Source: Neobacillus nitrireducens (GTDB lineage: Bacteria > Bacillota > Bacilli > Bacillales > Cytobacillaceae). From it: a stretch of DNA of 64,000 bases. The stretch is from the NCBI RefSeq assembly GCF_030915405.1, contig NZ_CP133262.1:124001-188000 (forward strand). The letters run 5' to 3'. The notes under the pieces were generated by a model. That model saw nothing but the letters and a program-made list of their open reading frames with translations. It searched no databases and was not told the origin of the DNA. This document shows positions 45,065 to 54,758 of this stretch, in pieces. The position numbers were made by a program, and so were the translations under genes. Position 1 is the stretch's first letter. Each line of letters starts with the position of its first letter.

Positions 45065-45817
45065 TTATTTATTAAAAACCTGTTTTCTATATTCTTTTGG
45101 GGTTAGGTCATACATTTTTTGAAACATTTTAGTAAAGTATTTGGGGTCATTATAGCCAATTTGCTGACTAATTTCGTAGTATTTAAGGTTTGGGTTTTTT
45201 AATAATTGACAGGCCTTTTCCAATCTAACCCTGGTTAGAAAATGAATGAAGGATTCACTGGTCGTTGATTTGAAAATTTGGCCAAAGTAATGCTCTGTTA
45301 GGTGAACACGCTTTGATACATCCTTTAAGGTGATTGGATTCATATAATTAGCATTTATGTAGGATTTGGCACTTAGCACTAATCTTTCATGGTAAGTAGA
45401 TGATTTATCTTCAATTGAAGGGAGATCTTGCTTTGGGATCACAGATTCCTTTAAAATTTTATCAATAACTTCAAATAACTCAATCGTATCAATGGGTTTT
45501 AAAATGTAACCCTTTGCATTATATTTTAGTGCATTTTGTGCATATGAAAATTCTTCATATCCACTCATAATAATGACTTGGATTCTCGGTGAATGTTCGT
45601 AGATATATTTGGTTAATTCAATTCCATCCATATGGGGCATACGAATATCAGTTAAAATGATGTCGATTTTCTCATTTTCCATCCAATACAATGCTTCATT
45701 TCCATTTTCTGCTGTACCGATGACATCAATATTTCGCTCATTCCATTCATCCATTGACATTAAACTGTTGGAAATTAACCAGTCATCATCCACAATTAAC
45801 ATTTTTTTCAATGACAT
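45065..45817 (-). CDS. AraC-type response regulator, YesN-like
   Basis: A 250-residue two-component regulator. The receiver domain (1-120) has MLIVDDDW, the phospho-acceptor Asp57 in LTDIRMPHMDG and LKPID with the conserved Lys. The C-terminal AraC helix-turn-helix pair (about 150-245) contains VHLTEHYFGQIFK and EISQQIGYNDPKYFTKMF. ATG 45817 follows GAGGTGTGTG; it overlaps the kinase end by 32 bases. It likely activates the divergent sugar operon starting at 47813. Confidence 0.9.
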   Translation of the reverse strand: MSLKKMLIVDDDWLISNSLMSMDEWNERNIDVIGTAENGNEALYWMENEKIDIILTDIRMPHMDGIELTKYIYEHSPRIQVIIMSGYEEFSYAQNALKYNAKGYILKPIDTIELFEVIDKILKESVIPKQDLPSIEDKSSTYHERLVLSAKSYINANYMNPITLKDVSKRVHLTEHYFGQIFKSTTSESFIHFLTRVRLEKACQLLKNPNLKYYEISQQIGYNDPKYFTKMFQKMYDLTPKEYRKQVFNK

Positions 45818-47564
45818 CACACACCTCAATCGGAATTTTAATGGTGACAGTTGTACCCCTGTTGATTTTGCTATCTATACTGATTCCATAATTATCTCCA
45901 TAATGTAATAGAATCCTAGTTTGAACATTGTATAAACCTATTTTATTTTTGTATTTTGATAAATCCTCAGCGTTATTTTTCAAACGGTCACGTATTTGTT
46001 CAAGTTGCTCAGGATCTATTCCTTTCCCATTGTCTTTAATCGTAAAGATTATGAATCCCTCTAATAACCTTCCTTCAATTATAATCCTACCAGAAGATCT
46101 TAAAGGGTCGATTCCGTGAATAACCGCATTCTCCACAATTGGCTGCAGGATTAACTTTACTGTCAGGCAATCTTTAATTCCATCATCTAGAAGAATTGAA
46201 TAGTCAAGAGGGTCTCTCATTCTGACCTTTTGAATTTCTAAATAACTTTCTATATACATAACCTCCTGATTAATAGGTATTTTTTCCTCAAAGGAGCTGA
46301 TACTTAATCGTAATAATCGGCCTAATAATACGATTAAGTGGCTTATTTCATATTCTTTTTTTATCCGTGCTAATGAGTTAATCGATTCAAGGGTATTGTA
46401 CAGGAAATGAGGATTAATTTGGAGCTGAAGGGCCGTAATTTCTGCTGCCTTTTTTAATTTCTCCTCTTTGGATACAGATTTAATTAATTTGTTTATTTGA
46501 ACAAGCATTTCATTAAACCCTCGGCCAAGTTCGCCAATTTCATCCTTAGAATTAATATTGAATTTCTGGTTGAGGTTACCATTTTTTACATTCGTCATCA
46601 CTTGCTGCAGTCTCTTAATTGGCTGGGAGATTCTGAGTGAAATAAACATTGCTGCTAATAAACAAACGATTACACTAACTATCGTAACTAACCAAGCAAT
46701 TAATTTTATATCGTTTATAGGCTTGGAAAACTCATCCACTTCAAAATATTCGGCTACAAACCATTTGGTATTCGGATTATATTGTTTAAACAATAGGTAG
46801 TTCATATCAACATTTGTATGGATGGCCGACCCATTTTTTTGATTTTTAACGGAGTCAAACGAAATACGTGCTGTCTTTTTGGGTGGTAAAACAAAACTAT
46901 TTTGGCTATAGATAAATGTCCCAGAAGAATTGGATGAATCAAGTTCATTATTTAATATGCTTTGGAGTAATTCGGGTTTAAAATCGATAACGATATAGCC
47001 AAAACTCCTAAGTCTTTTATCCCAAACCTTTTGAACATAAGAATAGACCTTTTGATCTTTATCCAGGTTGGAGTATTCTCTGGTATGGATATTTGTAATG
47101 AGTGGATTCAGGTTATTTTTCTCTATCTCTTGTAACCATGAAAGTTTATTAAAGTTATCTTTTGTGAAGTTCATATTAAGAGAATAACCGTAATTGTATA
47201 CGAATCCATTATTGCTAATAATAGTAATTCCAACGGTTTCAGGGCGGATCGTTTGGATACTTTCCATTAGCGCATCAAGTTTTAAATAAAACTGAGGGTG
47301 TAAAGTGGGATCTTGATTTGCTAGATATTGAGAAAATACAGTACTGCTCTTTAATCCGGATTGCATTCTTTCTAGGTCAAACAAAAAAGTATTAAGTGCT
47401 TTCATTTTCTGACTTAAGATGTAATTTGCGTGGTATTCTAATTTTTCAAAAAGATTTTGTGAATATTTATCATAAGTAATCCAACCGACGAATGAAAGTG
47501 GAATAATTGAAATGAGTATAAATGAAATCAGAAGTTTAAAGAAGATTGAGTTTGCAAATCTCAT
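45786..47564 (-). CDS. Sensor histidine kinase, YesM-like
   Basis: A 592-residue membrane kinase. The first helix (about 8-28) and a second (about 285-308) flank an extracellular sensor domain of about 250 residues, followed by a HAMP linker, the dimerisation helix with INPHFLYNTLESINSL (phospho-His), and an ATPase domain with ENAVIHGID and DNGKGIDPE. It senses an unknown extracellular sugar cue and acts with the overlapping regulator. The YesMN-type pair typically sits beside sugar ABC transporters, as here. It is divergent from the transporter, 248 bases away. Confidence 0.9.
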   Translation of the reverse strand: MRFANSIFFKLLISFILISIIPLSFVGWITYDKYSQNLFEKLEYHANYILSQKMKALNTFLFDLERMQSGLKSSTVFSQYLANQDPTLHPQFYLKLDALMESIQTIRPETVGITIISNNGFVYNYGYSLNMNFTKDNFNKLSWLQEIEKNNLNPLITNIHTREYSNLDKDQKVYSYVQKVWDKRLRSFGYIVIDFKPELLQSILNNELDSSNSSGTFIYSQNSFVLPPKKTARISFDSVKNQKNGSAIHTNVDMNYLLFKQYNPNTKWFVAEYFEVDEFSKPINDIKLIAWLVTIVSVIVCLLAAMFISLRISQPIKRLQQVMTNVKNGNLNQKFNINSKDEIGELGRGFNEMLVQINKLIKSVSKEEKLKKAAEITALQLQINPHFLYNTLESINSLARIKKEYEISHLIVLLGRLLRLSISSFEEKIPINQEVMYIESYLEIQKVRMRDPLDYSILLDDGIKDCLTVKLILQPIVENAVIHGIDPLRSSGRIIIEGRLLEGFIIFTIKDNGKGIDPEQLEQIRDRLKNNAEDLSKYKNKIGLYNVQTRILLHYGDNYGISIDSKINRGTTVTIKIPIEVCDVIEKNVNCG

Positions 47565-47812
47565 TAATTAGCTAACTCCTCACGTTTTAATAGTGTTTGA
47601 TCCAAGCCTTTTTTGTAATCCACGAAATGTCACCTTTTTCCTACCATTTGCCCCGTTGTTATATTATTTATAAAATTTATAATTATCAGTAAGTTATAAA
47701 TTATTATTTTAAGAATATCGAAGGGAGGATAAAAAGTAAATTACTTTTTATTAGGTCTAATAGTTTTCCTGTAAAAAATTTCATTGAAGAAAAAGTACTG
47801 GGAGGGTCATGA

Positions 47813-49177
47813 GTGAGAAAGTATCGTCGTTATTTTGCATTGGCACTAACATTGGTTATCGTGTTAACAATGATTGTCGGTTGTCAGTCTCCAACAGCTA
47901 GTTCCAGCGAAAAGAAAGGAAATAATAAGGAAAGAAGCAAAAGTGAGAGTGCAAACGGTGAGAAAGAAAAGACACTTGATCTATATATTCCAAATTATTT
48001 TAACGATATAGAAAAACAACAATGGGCAAAGGTTGTTGATAAATTTAAAGAACTCAATCCTGGTGTTAATGTAAATGTTGCGAATGGTGATGTCCAAGTA
48101 GAATCTGGAAAGTTACCAACTCTCTTACAATCAGGCGTTAATCCCCCTGATGCTATTCTAATGAATGCAGGTCCCGGAAGAGTTTCTGTATTATCCGATG
48201 TAAATTTAATTCAACCGTTAAATAAATTGTATGAGGAAAATAATTGGAAAGATCAATTGCGTCCATTTGCTTATGATCTTATATCTGGTGAGGAAAACAT
48301 CTATGAATTACCACATATGCTTGATGCGATAGGATTTTTCTATAATAAAGATATTTATGAACAAAATGGAATTAAGGTTCCAACAACAAAAGATGAATTT
48401 TTGAAAGCGCTTCAAAGGTTAAAGGATGCTGGTGTTTCACCAATTACCGTAGGAGCACGAAATGGGTATGCGATTGGCTGGCTATTTGGTGTCATGCTAG
48501 AGTCAGTTGCAGGTACTGAAAAGGTTGAAGATCTTATCTATGGAAACGGTAAATGGAATGATCCGGAAGTTGTAAAAGTAGCTGAAATGATGGCTGATTG
48601 GGTAAAAAAGGGATACATCACCAAAGAGTCTGTAACCCAAACGCAACCCGATTCTAAGTTTAGATTTTTAAGTAAAAAGGCTGCAATGGAGGCGGAGGGA
48701 ACCTACTTAATTACCGACATTGTGGATCAAAAGTTACAAAACAGTGTGAATTCGTTTATGATGCCTTCCTTTATTGAAGGTAAAACAGCCAAACCAGTTG
48801 GAGGGATTGGGTTGACATGGGTCATTCCAACAAAAGCAAAAGATGTCGATTTAGCAGAGAAGTGGTTTAATTTTATCATTTCAAAAGATTATAGCAATAT
48901 TGTGTTAAATTTACCTGATTACAATTTTGTCCCTGCTTCAAAAGCATCGGTTGGCATGGTGCCAGCAGGTGAGGTGTTAAAAACCTCTATGAAGGATATT
49001 GAGAATGGATCAGGTTACAATCCAAGTGTCTTTATCGGGGTAGAAGCGAAGGAAGCCTATTATCAAAATTTACAAGGTTTAGTGGGTGGCCTTACAACAC
49101 CTAAGGATGCGATGAATAATATTGAAACCGCTGCTAAAAAAGACCGTGCTGCAGGATTTAAATTAAACAAGAAATAA
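47813..49177 (+). CDS. Sugar ABC transporter substrate-binding lipoprotein
   Basis: A 454-residue extracellular solute-binding protein (family 1). The signal has a lipobox LTMIVGC with Cys24, then a Ser/Lys-rich linker. The mature domain has TLDLYIPNYFNDIEKQQWAK, LQSGVNPPDAILMNAGP, YNKDIYEQNGIKVPTTKDEF and DLAEKWFNFIISKD, typical of the MalE/RbsB-like CUT1 branch. The start is GTG 47813 after GGGAGGGTCATGA; an ATG four bases before lies in another frame. A strong stem-loop (49186) follows it. Confidence 0.9.
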   Translation: MRKYRRYFALALTLVIVLTMIVGCQSPTASSSEKKGNNKERSKSESANGEKEKTLDLYIPNYFNDIEKQQWAKVVDKFKELNPGVNVNVANGDVQVESGKLPTLLQSGVNPPDAILMNAGPGRVSVLSDVNLIQPLNKLYEENNWKDQLRPFAYDLISGEENIYELPHMLDAIGFFYNKDIYEQNGIKVPTTKDEFLKALQRLKDAGVSPITVGARNGYAIGWLFGVMLESVAGTEKVEDLIYGNGKWNDPEVVKVAEMMADWVKKGYITKESVTQTQPDSKFRFLSKKAAMEAEGTYLITDIVDQKLQNSVNSFMMPSFIEGKTAKPVGGIGLTWVIPTKAKDVDLAEKWFNFIISKDYSNIVLNLPDYNFVPASKASVGMVPAGEVLKTSMKDIENGSGYNPSVFIGVEAKEAYYQNLQGLVGGLTTPKDAMNNIETAAKKDRAAGFKLNKK

Positions 49178-49185
49178 GAAAAGCT

Positions 49186-49225
49186 GAGGCTTAAATTATT
49201 TGGAAGAGTAAATGATTTAGGCCTC
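49186..49225 (+). repeat. 16-bp stem-loop between the binding protein and permease genes
   Basis: GAGGCTTAAATTATTT pairs with AAATGATTTAGGCCTC, broken only by two G-T pairs, with an 8-base loop. There is no U-tract, so it is more likely an mRNA-stabilising or processing structure than a terminator. Confidence 0.8.
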
Positions 49226-49243
49226 TGATTGCAAAGGAGGGTA

Positions 49244-50200
49244 ATGCATTTGGACCTATATGATTCTACATCCTCTATAGAGATTGATAAAAAGAAAACT
49301 CTCACATTAATAAAGGGAAAAAACAAAATAAAGTATAAGAAAGTAATTACCATTCTTTCTTTTTTGTCACCTGCGTTAATTTTGTATTCAATCTTTATGC
49401 TCTATCCAATGATAGATGCAGTTCGCTTCAGCTTTTTTGACTGGGACGGTGCAGCTACTTCGATGAATTTTGTTGGGTTTGATAATTATATCAAACTGAC
49501 GGAAGATAAGATTTTTTTAAAATCACTTGGACACAATTTGCTATGGGTGGTATTAAGTTTAATATTAATGGTCATACCTACCCTAATTTTAGCCGTTTTA
49601 ATTAGTCGGGTGAAAAAAGGAAAAACCTTTTTTCGAGCTGGTTTCTACCTGCCAAGTGTTCTATCTTTGGCTGTTGTGGGTGTGTTGTGGTCTAAAATTT
49701 ATGACCCGATCATGGGGCCAATTAATGTATTTTTAAAATCAATTGGATTAGAAAGTCTAGCCAAAAATTGGTTGGGAGAACCATTCTTTGTTATTCCTGC
49801 ATTAGTAATAGCTAGTACATGGGCCTTTTATGGTCTCTACATGATTTTATTCTTAGCTGGTCTGCAAAATATTAATTCTGAACTATATGAAGCAGCTGAT
49901 CTAGATGGAGCAGGTCCCATCAGGAAATTCTGGAGTATTACCATCCCTAGTTTACGTAATACATTAAATGTTGTTATTAGTATGGTTATTATTAATGCTC
50001 TGAAGGGATTTGCCTTGATTTGGATCATGACCCAAGGTGGTCCATTTTATATGAGTGAGCTTGTTTCCACATATGTCTACAAAGCTGCATTTAGTATGAA
50101 TAAGGTAAGCTATGCAACTGCAGGAAGTGTCGTCTTAGGAATAATCGTTATAGCATTTACGATTAGCTTTAACTATTACCGTGATAGGAGTGAGAATTAG
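49244..50200 (+). CDS. Sugar ABC transporter permease, MalF-like
   Basis: A 318-residue CUT1 permease with six helices. Seen: FLSPALILYSIFMLYPMIDAV, FRAGFYLPSVLSLAVVGVLW, and the ATPase-contact EAA loop in YEAADLDGAGPIRKFWSITIPSL. The start may be ATG 49244 or TTG 49250 behind AAAGGAGG; 49250 has the better spacing. It overlaps the next permease by one base. No ATPase gene is present; a shared MsmX-type ATPase would be needed. Confidence 0.88.
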   Translation: MHLDLYDSTSSIEIDKKKTLTLIKGKNKIKYKKVITILSFLSPALILYSIFMLYPMIDAVRFSFFDWDGAATSMNFVGFDNYIKLTEDKIFLKSLGHNLLWVVLSLILMVIPTLILAVLISRVKKGKTFFRAGFYLPSVLSLAVVGVLWSKIYDPIMGPINVFLKSIGLESLAKNWLGEPFFVIPALVIASTWAFYGLYMILFLAGLQNINSELYEAADLDGAGPIRKFWSITIPSLRNTLNVVISMVIINALKGFALIWIMTQGGPFYMSELVSTYVYKAAFSMNKVSYATAGSVVLGIIVIAFTISFNYYRDRSEN

Positions 50201-51036
50201 TGGAAGCTCTCGTTAAGAGGTGGAAATCATCACAACTTACACTCTGGTTATTCTTACTACTCCTTCTTCTTCTTATAACAGCACCAATTTTTTATGCGGT
50301 GTTAGCGAGTTTTAAAACGAATATGGAGATTTTTAACTCACCTTTTTCGCTCCCGAAATCATGGAATTTTGAGAACTTCATAAATGCATGGAATCTAGGA
50401 AACTTTAAGCAGTACTTCTTAAATAGTGCATTTATCACAGTTGGTGGAATGGTAATTGTTGCCCTTGTCGCCTGTCCAGCAGGATATGCGTTTGCACAAT
50501 TGTCATTTAAAGGAAGTAATCTCCTTTTCTACTTGATCTTGCTAGGGATGTCTTTACCAATCCAGGCGATTATCATTCCAATCTTCTTTCAATTAAAAAC
50601 TATGGGCTTAGTTAATACACTCACTGGTGTTACTTTAGTTTCATCGGGTTTGGCCCTGCCGTTTTCGATATTTCTTATGAGAAATACATTTAGAGATATT
50701 CCAAAAGAGTTGCGGGAATCAGCAGCGATTGATGGTGCGGGGGAGTGGCGAACCTTTTGGTCTGTTATTCTACCACTTGCAAAACCAGGTTTAGTAGCCC
50801 TGCTAATCTTCACATTTATGAATATCTGGAATGACTTTTTACTTCCATTAGTTTTATTAATATCGCAGGAAAAATTTACTATTTCGTTAGGTTTATATTC
50901 TTTTCAGGGTGAACAAACAACAAATTTTGGATTAATTTTTGGCGGAACTGTTATTAGTATGATTCCAAGTATCATCATATATATCTTTTTCCAAAGGTCA
51001 TTCGTTGAAGGAATGACAGGAGGAGCAAATAAGTAA
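50200..51036 (+). CDS. Sugar ABC transporter permease, MalG-like
   Basis: A 278-residue CUT1 permease with six helices, partner of the upstream permease. Seen: ITAPIFYAVLASFKTNMEIF, FLNSAFITVGGMVIVALVACP, the EAA loop RESAAIDGAGEWRTFWSVIL and the ending FVEGMTGGANK typical of MalG-like proteins. GTG 50200 overlaps the upstream TAG, so translation is coupled. Confidence 0.9.
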   Translation: MEALVKRWKSSQLTLWLFLLLLLLLITAPIFYAVLASFKTNMEIFNSPFSLPKSWNFENFINAWNLGNFKQYFLNSAFITVGGMVIVALVACPAGYAFAQLSFKGSNLLFYLILLGMSLPIQAIIIPIFFQLKTMGLVNTLTGVTLVSSGLALPFSIFLMRNTFRDIPKELRESAAIDGAGEWRTFWSVILPLAKPGLVALLIFTFMNIWNDFLLPLVLLISQEKFTISLGLYSFQGEQTTNFGLIFGGTVISMIPSIIIYIFFQRSFVEGMTGGANK

Positions 51037-51104
51037 GTTCCTTCTTACTTTGAATATCTTCTACTAGGCTTTTCAAAAAATAACAAATAATTGGAGTGTT
51101 TTGA

Positions 51105-51461
51105 ATGGCAACGATTACAGATTTGAATGCGGAAAAACATTTAGTACCAATGGATTGGGGGGCAATCCAGTGGCTTTGCGGGGAAGAAATAGATCCCGAG
51201 TGTGAAATGACATTCGGTATGGTTTACATAAAGGCAGGTGAATCCAATACCCGGCATATTCATCCAAATTGCGAAGAAATGATTTTTGTCTTATCGGGTG
51301 AGTGTGATCATACTCTTGGTGATGAAAAGTACCATCTTAAACCGGGCATGATGTTGCGAATCCCGCGGAATGTCCCACATAATGCAACAGTTACTAGCTG
51401 GGAACCTTGTAAAATGGTTATTGCCTATTCCGCACCTGACCGGAAGACAATTGGGGAATAA
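51105..51461 (+). CDS. Single-domain cupin
   Basis: A 118-residue cupin. HIHPNCEEM supplies the HxH...E motif and RIPRNVPHNA the last His, so a metal site is intact. Such proteins in sugar clusters often isomerise or help bind sugars or sugar acids, or act as sensors; the reaction is not known. GGAGTGTTTTGA precedes the ATG. It stands 68 bases after the permease and before the dehydrogenase. Confidence 0.85.
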   Translation: MATITDLNAEKHLVPMDWGAIQWLCGEEIDPECEMTFGMVYIKAGESNTRHIHPNCEEMIFVLSGECDHTLGDEKYHLKPGMMLRIPRNVPHNATVTSWEPCKMVIAYSAPDRKTIGE

Positions 51462-51499
51462 TTGATTTCTTTGAGAATAGGACAATGAAAAGGGGCGGA

Positions 51500-52588
51500 A
51501 TGATGGAACCAGTAAAATTCAATTATGAATATACTAGGAAAATTAGAGTAGGGTTTATTGGATGTGGTGCGCATGCATTTAGGAATGTCTATCCAACTTT
51601 TGATTATGCACCTGTAGACTTAGTCGCGGTATGTGATTTAAACATAGAACGAGCTGAAATTTACAAAAAGAGATTTGGTGCAGAAAAGGCATACACAGAC
51701 TATAAGGAAATGCTAAAAAAAGAAGATTTGGATGCTGTATTTGTAGTATTAAATTTTGATAGAAACGGCCATCCTATATACCCGAAGATCGTTCCAGATA
51801 TCCTAAAGGCTGGGTTACCTGCCTGGATTGAAAAGCCTGTAGCCTATACAGCAAAGGAAGCGGAAGAATTAGTAGAATTGGAAGAAAAAACAGGACAATT
51901 CATTCTTGTTTCCAATAAACGCTATTTTTACCCATCGTTTGAAAAGGCTAAAAAAATTATTGAAAGTCAGTCTTTTGGGGAACCAGTATCCATCTCGGGC
52001 AGGTATCCGCTTACGTTGTCACCATTTCAAGAGGAGTTTGGAGAAAGGACCGGTTTACACTGGTTTTTAGATATTTGCCATCCGATGTCTGGCATTCATT
52101 ACCTCATGGGTGAGGTAAAGGAGATGTGCTTCATTGAACACCAGCCAAGCGGAAATGTGCAAACTCTTCTATCATTTAAATCAGGTGCTGTTGGGAATTT
52201 AGAATTACCCTCTACCCAAGCAGACACAAGTCCTTTTGAACGATACGAAATTATTGGAAATAAACAGAATGTCGTGATCGATAACGGCATGAGATTAACA
52301 TATTATAAGGGATCCAAGGGAAGCGGGGAATACGGGAAAGCACCTTCCTATATTGGTGATGACCCTGCTGATGGACCTGTGCATTGGGAACCAGAATTTT
52401 CTTTAGGACAGATTTATAATAAAAACCTTTTTCTTCAAGGTATGGTTCAAAGTGTGAATCACTTCTCTAATGCGGTATTAAATGGTAGGAAAATTGAACG
52501 TGCCACATTAAAAGATTCGCTGCATTTAACAAAAATATTTGAAGCCTATAAAAATAATCGTTCTGGTCAATGGATTACGATTGAATAA
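51500..52588 (+). CDS. Gfo/Idh/MocA family oxidoreductase
   Basis: A 362-residue NAD(P)-dependent dehydrogenase. The Rossmann part has RVGFIGCGAHAFRNVYP (residues about 15-31) and the family's EKPVAYTAKEAEELVELEEK, with a C-terminal alpha/beta substrate domain (LDICHPMSGIHYLMGEV holds the catalytic His). It should oxidise a sugar or inositol-like substrate. ATG 51500 was chosen (AAAAGGGGCGG upstream); 51503 and 51485 are alternatives. Confidence 0.88.
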   Translation: MMEPVKFNYEYTRKIRVGFIGCGAHAFRNVYPTFDYAPVDLVAVCDLNIERAEIYKKRFGAEKAYTDYKEMLKKEDLDAVFVVLNFDRNGHPIYPKIVPDILKAGLPAWIEKPVAYTAKEAEELVELEEKTGQFILVSNKRYFYPSFEKAKKIIESQSFGEPVSISGRYPLTLSPFQEEFGERTGLHWFLDICHPMSGIHYLMGEVKEMCFIEHQPSGNVQTLLSFKSGAVGNLELPSTQADTSPFERYEIIGNKQNVVIDNGMRLTYYKGSKGSGEYGKAPSYIGDDPADGPVHWEPEFSLGQIYNKNLFLQGMVQSVNHFSNAVLNGRKIERATLKDSLHLTKIFEAYKNNRSGQWITIE

Positions 52589-52609
52589 GCTTGAAGAGGA
52601 GGAAAAATT

Positions 52610-53524
52610 ATGAATCTCAGTATATTCACTGATATGTTAGGCTGTGAGTCATTCGAAGAGGCGCTCCAACATACAAAGGAACTTGGATTTGATAACATTG
52701 ATTTAAGAGGGAAATTAAACGGATCCACAATTGATAATATTACTTTGGAGAGAGCTAGATACTTAAGTTTGCTAGTCAAAGAGAACAACCTTAAGGTGAG
52801 TAGTTTAAGTTCTTGGGCAGTAAATTCATGTACTTTCTCCGGAGAACCATCCTATCGTAATGACGATGAGAATCATCATAGACAGATGAGCACTGTCTTG
52901 GATCGTTTATTTGATTTGGCGGATATTTTCGCAACTCCCTATATTAGAATCTATTCCTTATACCGTCAAGAGGATTTTAATTTATTAGCAGATGTTGAAA
53001 AGGAAAAACAGTATAAACATAATGCCGAAATTATGCTAAGGCATGCAGAACAGGCGAAAGAAAGAGGGAAAATTTTATTGGTTGAAAACGAACCACCCAC
53101 ATTAACAAGTAATTGTGAAGAATTGGGGATTCTCGTAAAATATACGAATCATCCTAATTTAAAAATCAATTGGGATATCGTTAATGGGTGGCGAGCAGGA
53201 GAATATCCTACTTTGGAAAAGTATGAACACATTAAAGGTTCTGTAAATCAAACACATCTAAAAGGTGCATCGCGGTTATCGAATTCCATCTCCAGTGGCA
53301 ATCGACATGGGTTGTTTGGGAACTTTGCTATTGCAGGAAAAGATGACTTTGATCATGAACCAATAATGAAGGCGCTTGCTGATCATGATCCACAGGCAAT
53401 TTTAACAATCGATACTCATTATCCGTCCTTTTATCAACAAGATAAACTAGGGGAAGTCGAAGTTGTTCGACAGACGAAAGAGTTTTTCGAAAGTATTGTG
53501 AAAAAGGAGGGTGCTCATGAGTAA
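52610..53524 (+). CDS. Sugar phosphate isomerase/epimerase-like TIM barrel
   Basis: A 304-residue member of the xylose isomerase-like TIM barrel group (AP endonuclease 2 superfamily). Seen: FTDMLGCESFEEALQHTKEL, GFDNIDLRGK, PYIRIYSLYR, LLVENEPPTL, LKINWDIVNG, and HLKGASRLSN with metal-ligand Glu/His/Asp positions. Substrate may be a 2-keto sugar or inosose. AGGAGGAAAAATT precedes the ATG. The 3-prime end overlaps the Tm-1-like gene by eight bases. Confidence 0.85.
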   Translation: MNLSIFTDMLGCESFEEALQHTKELGFDNIDLRGKLNGSTIDNITLERARYLSLLVKENNLKVSSLSSWAVNSCTFSGEPSYRNDDENHHRQMSTVLDRLFDLADIFATPYIRIYSLYRQEDFNLLADVEKEKQYKHNAEIMLRHAEQAKERGKILLVENEPPTLTSNCEELGILVKYTNHPNLKINWDIVNGWRAGEYPTLEKYEHIKGSVNQTHLKGASRLSNSISSGNRHGLFGNFAIAGKDDFDHEPIMKALADHDPQAILTIDTHYPSFYQQDKLGEVEVVRQTKEFFESIVKKEGAHE

Positions 53525-54758
53525 AAAAGTTGTCTTGGTTGGATCATTAGACACCAAGGAAAAGGAATTCTTGTATATTAAAGAGATTATTGAAGAATCA
53601 GGAGTTGAAACACTGTTAATCAATACAGGTGTTTATGAATCTTCCTCAGCTGGTGACATTCTAAATGAAGAGGTTGCCAAAGCAGGGGGATCAACCCTCG
53701 ATGAACTCAGGAAAAACAATGACCGCGGCTTTGCCGTGGCAGTAATGACAAATGGTGCAGCTTCAATTGTAAAGAAATTGGTTGATAATGATCAAGTTGC
53801 AGGTGTATTTGGAATGGGTGGAACTGCTGGTACTACCGTTGGAGCGGCAGCGATGAGGAGCGTACCGGTAGGTATTCCGAAACTTATCGTTTCCACAGTT
53901 GCTTCAGGCAATACTCGTCCATATGTTGGGGAAAAAGATATCATGATGATGTATTCGATCGTGGATATTGCAGGAATTAATAGTTTATCTGCCCGAATCC
54001 TTCGCAATGCAGCTAATGCCATCAGTGGGATGGTTCGCGGAAATTCCATTTCAGTAGTAAATGAAGAAAAGCCGATGATTGGGGCCACTATGTTTGGTGT
54101 AACCACGCCATGTGTAAATCAAACCAGAGAGATTTTGGAAAAGAACGGTTTTGATGTGCTTGTCTTCCATGCTACTGGTGCAGGCGGGGATGCAATGGAA
54201 AATTTAATTAACGATGGCTTTATCCAAGGTGTTGTTGATATTACCACAACTGAGCTGGCTGATGGACTTGTCGGTGGTATTTTCTCATCTGGAAAAAATC
54301 GTTTAGAAGTAGCAGGGGCGAAGGAAATTCCACAAGTTGTTTCTGTTGGTGCGTTAGATATGGTGAATTTCGGCCCGCCTGAAACAGTACCAGAAAAATT
54401 TAAAGACCGGAAATTTTATCAACATAATCCGACAACTACTTTGATGAGGACAACGGTTGAGGAGAACTTTATCTTAGGTGAAACCTTAGCATGTAAATTA
54501 AATAAGAGTACCTCACCAACTGTTCTTGTTTTTCCAAAAGGCGGGGTGTCGTTATTAGATCAATCGGGTCAGCCATTTGAGGGAATTGAAGAGCGTCAAG
54601 CTTTATATAACGGAATTAAAGAGAACCTGAAACCTCATATTACATTAGTAGAAGTCGAAGAAGATATTAATCATCCGAGTGTTGCTAGTTTAATAGCAAA
54701 TCAATTATTGGATTTATTAAGTATAAAAATAGGTGGTGTAAAGAATGCGACTCACTAG
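53517..54758 (+). CDS. Tm-1-like ATP-binding domain protein (UPF0261)
   Basis: A 413-residue protein of the UPF0261 group. Seen: [75 protein letters not shown] and [19 protein letters not shown] segments. The family is named after tomato Tm-1, where a protein of this type fused to a TIM-barrel domain blocks tobamovirus replication; bacterial function is not known. ATG 53517 follows AAAAAGGAGG. Its end overlaps the next gene by 14 bases, which encodes the TIM-barrel half as a separate protein. Confidence 0.88.
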   Translation: MSKKVVLVGSLDTKEKEFLYIKEIIEESGVETLLINTGVYESSSAGDILNEEVAKAGGSTLDELRKNNDRGFAVAVMTNGAASIVKKLVDNDQVAGVFGMGGTAGTTVGAAAMRSVPVGIPKLIVSTVASGNTRPYVGEKDIMMMYSIVDIAGINSLSARILRNAANAISGMVRGNSISVVNEEKPMIGATMFGVTTPCVNQTREILEKNGFDVLVFHATGAGGDAMENLINDGFIQGVVDITTTELADGLVGGIFSSGKNRLEVAGAKEIPQVVSVGALDMVNFGPPETVPEKFKDRKFYQHNPTTTLMRTTVEENFILGETLACKLNKSTSPTVLVFPKGGVSLLDQSGQPFEGIEERQALYNGIKENLKPHITLVEVEEDINHPSVASLIANQLLDLLSIKIGGVKNATH

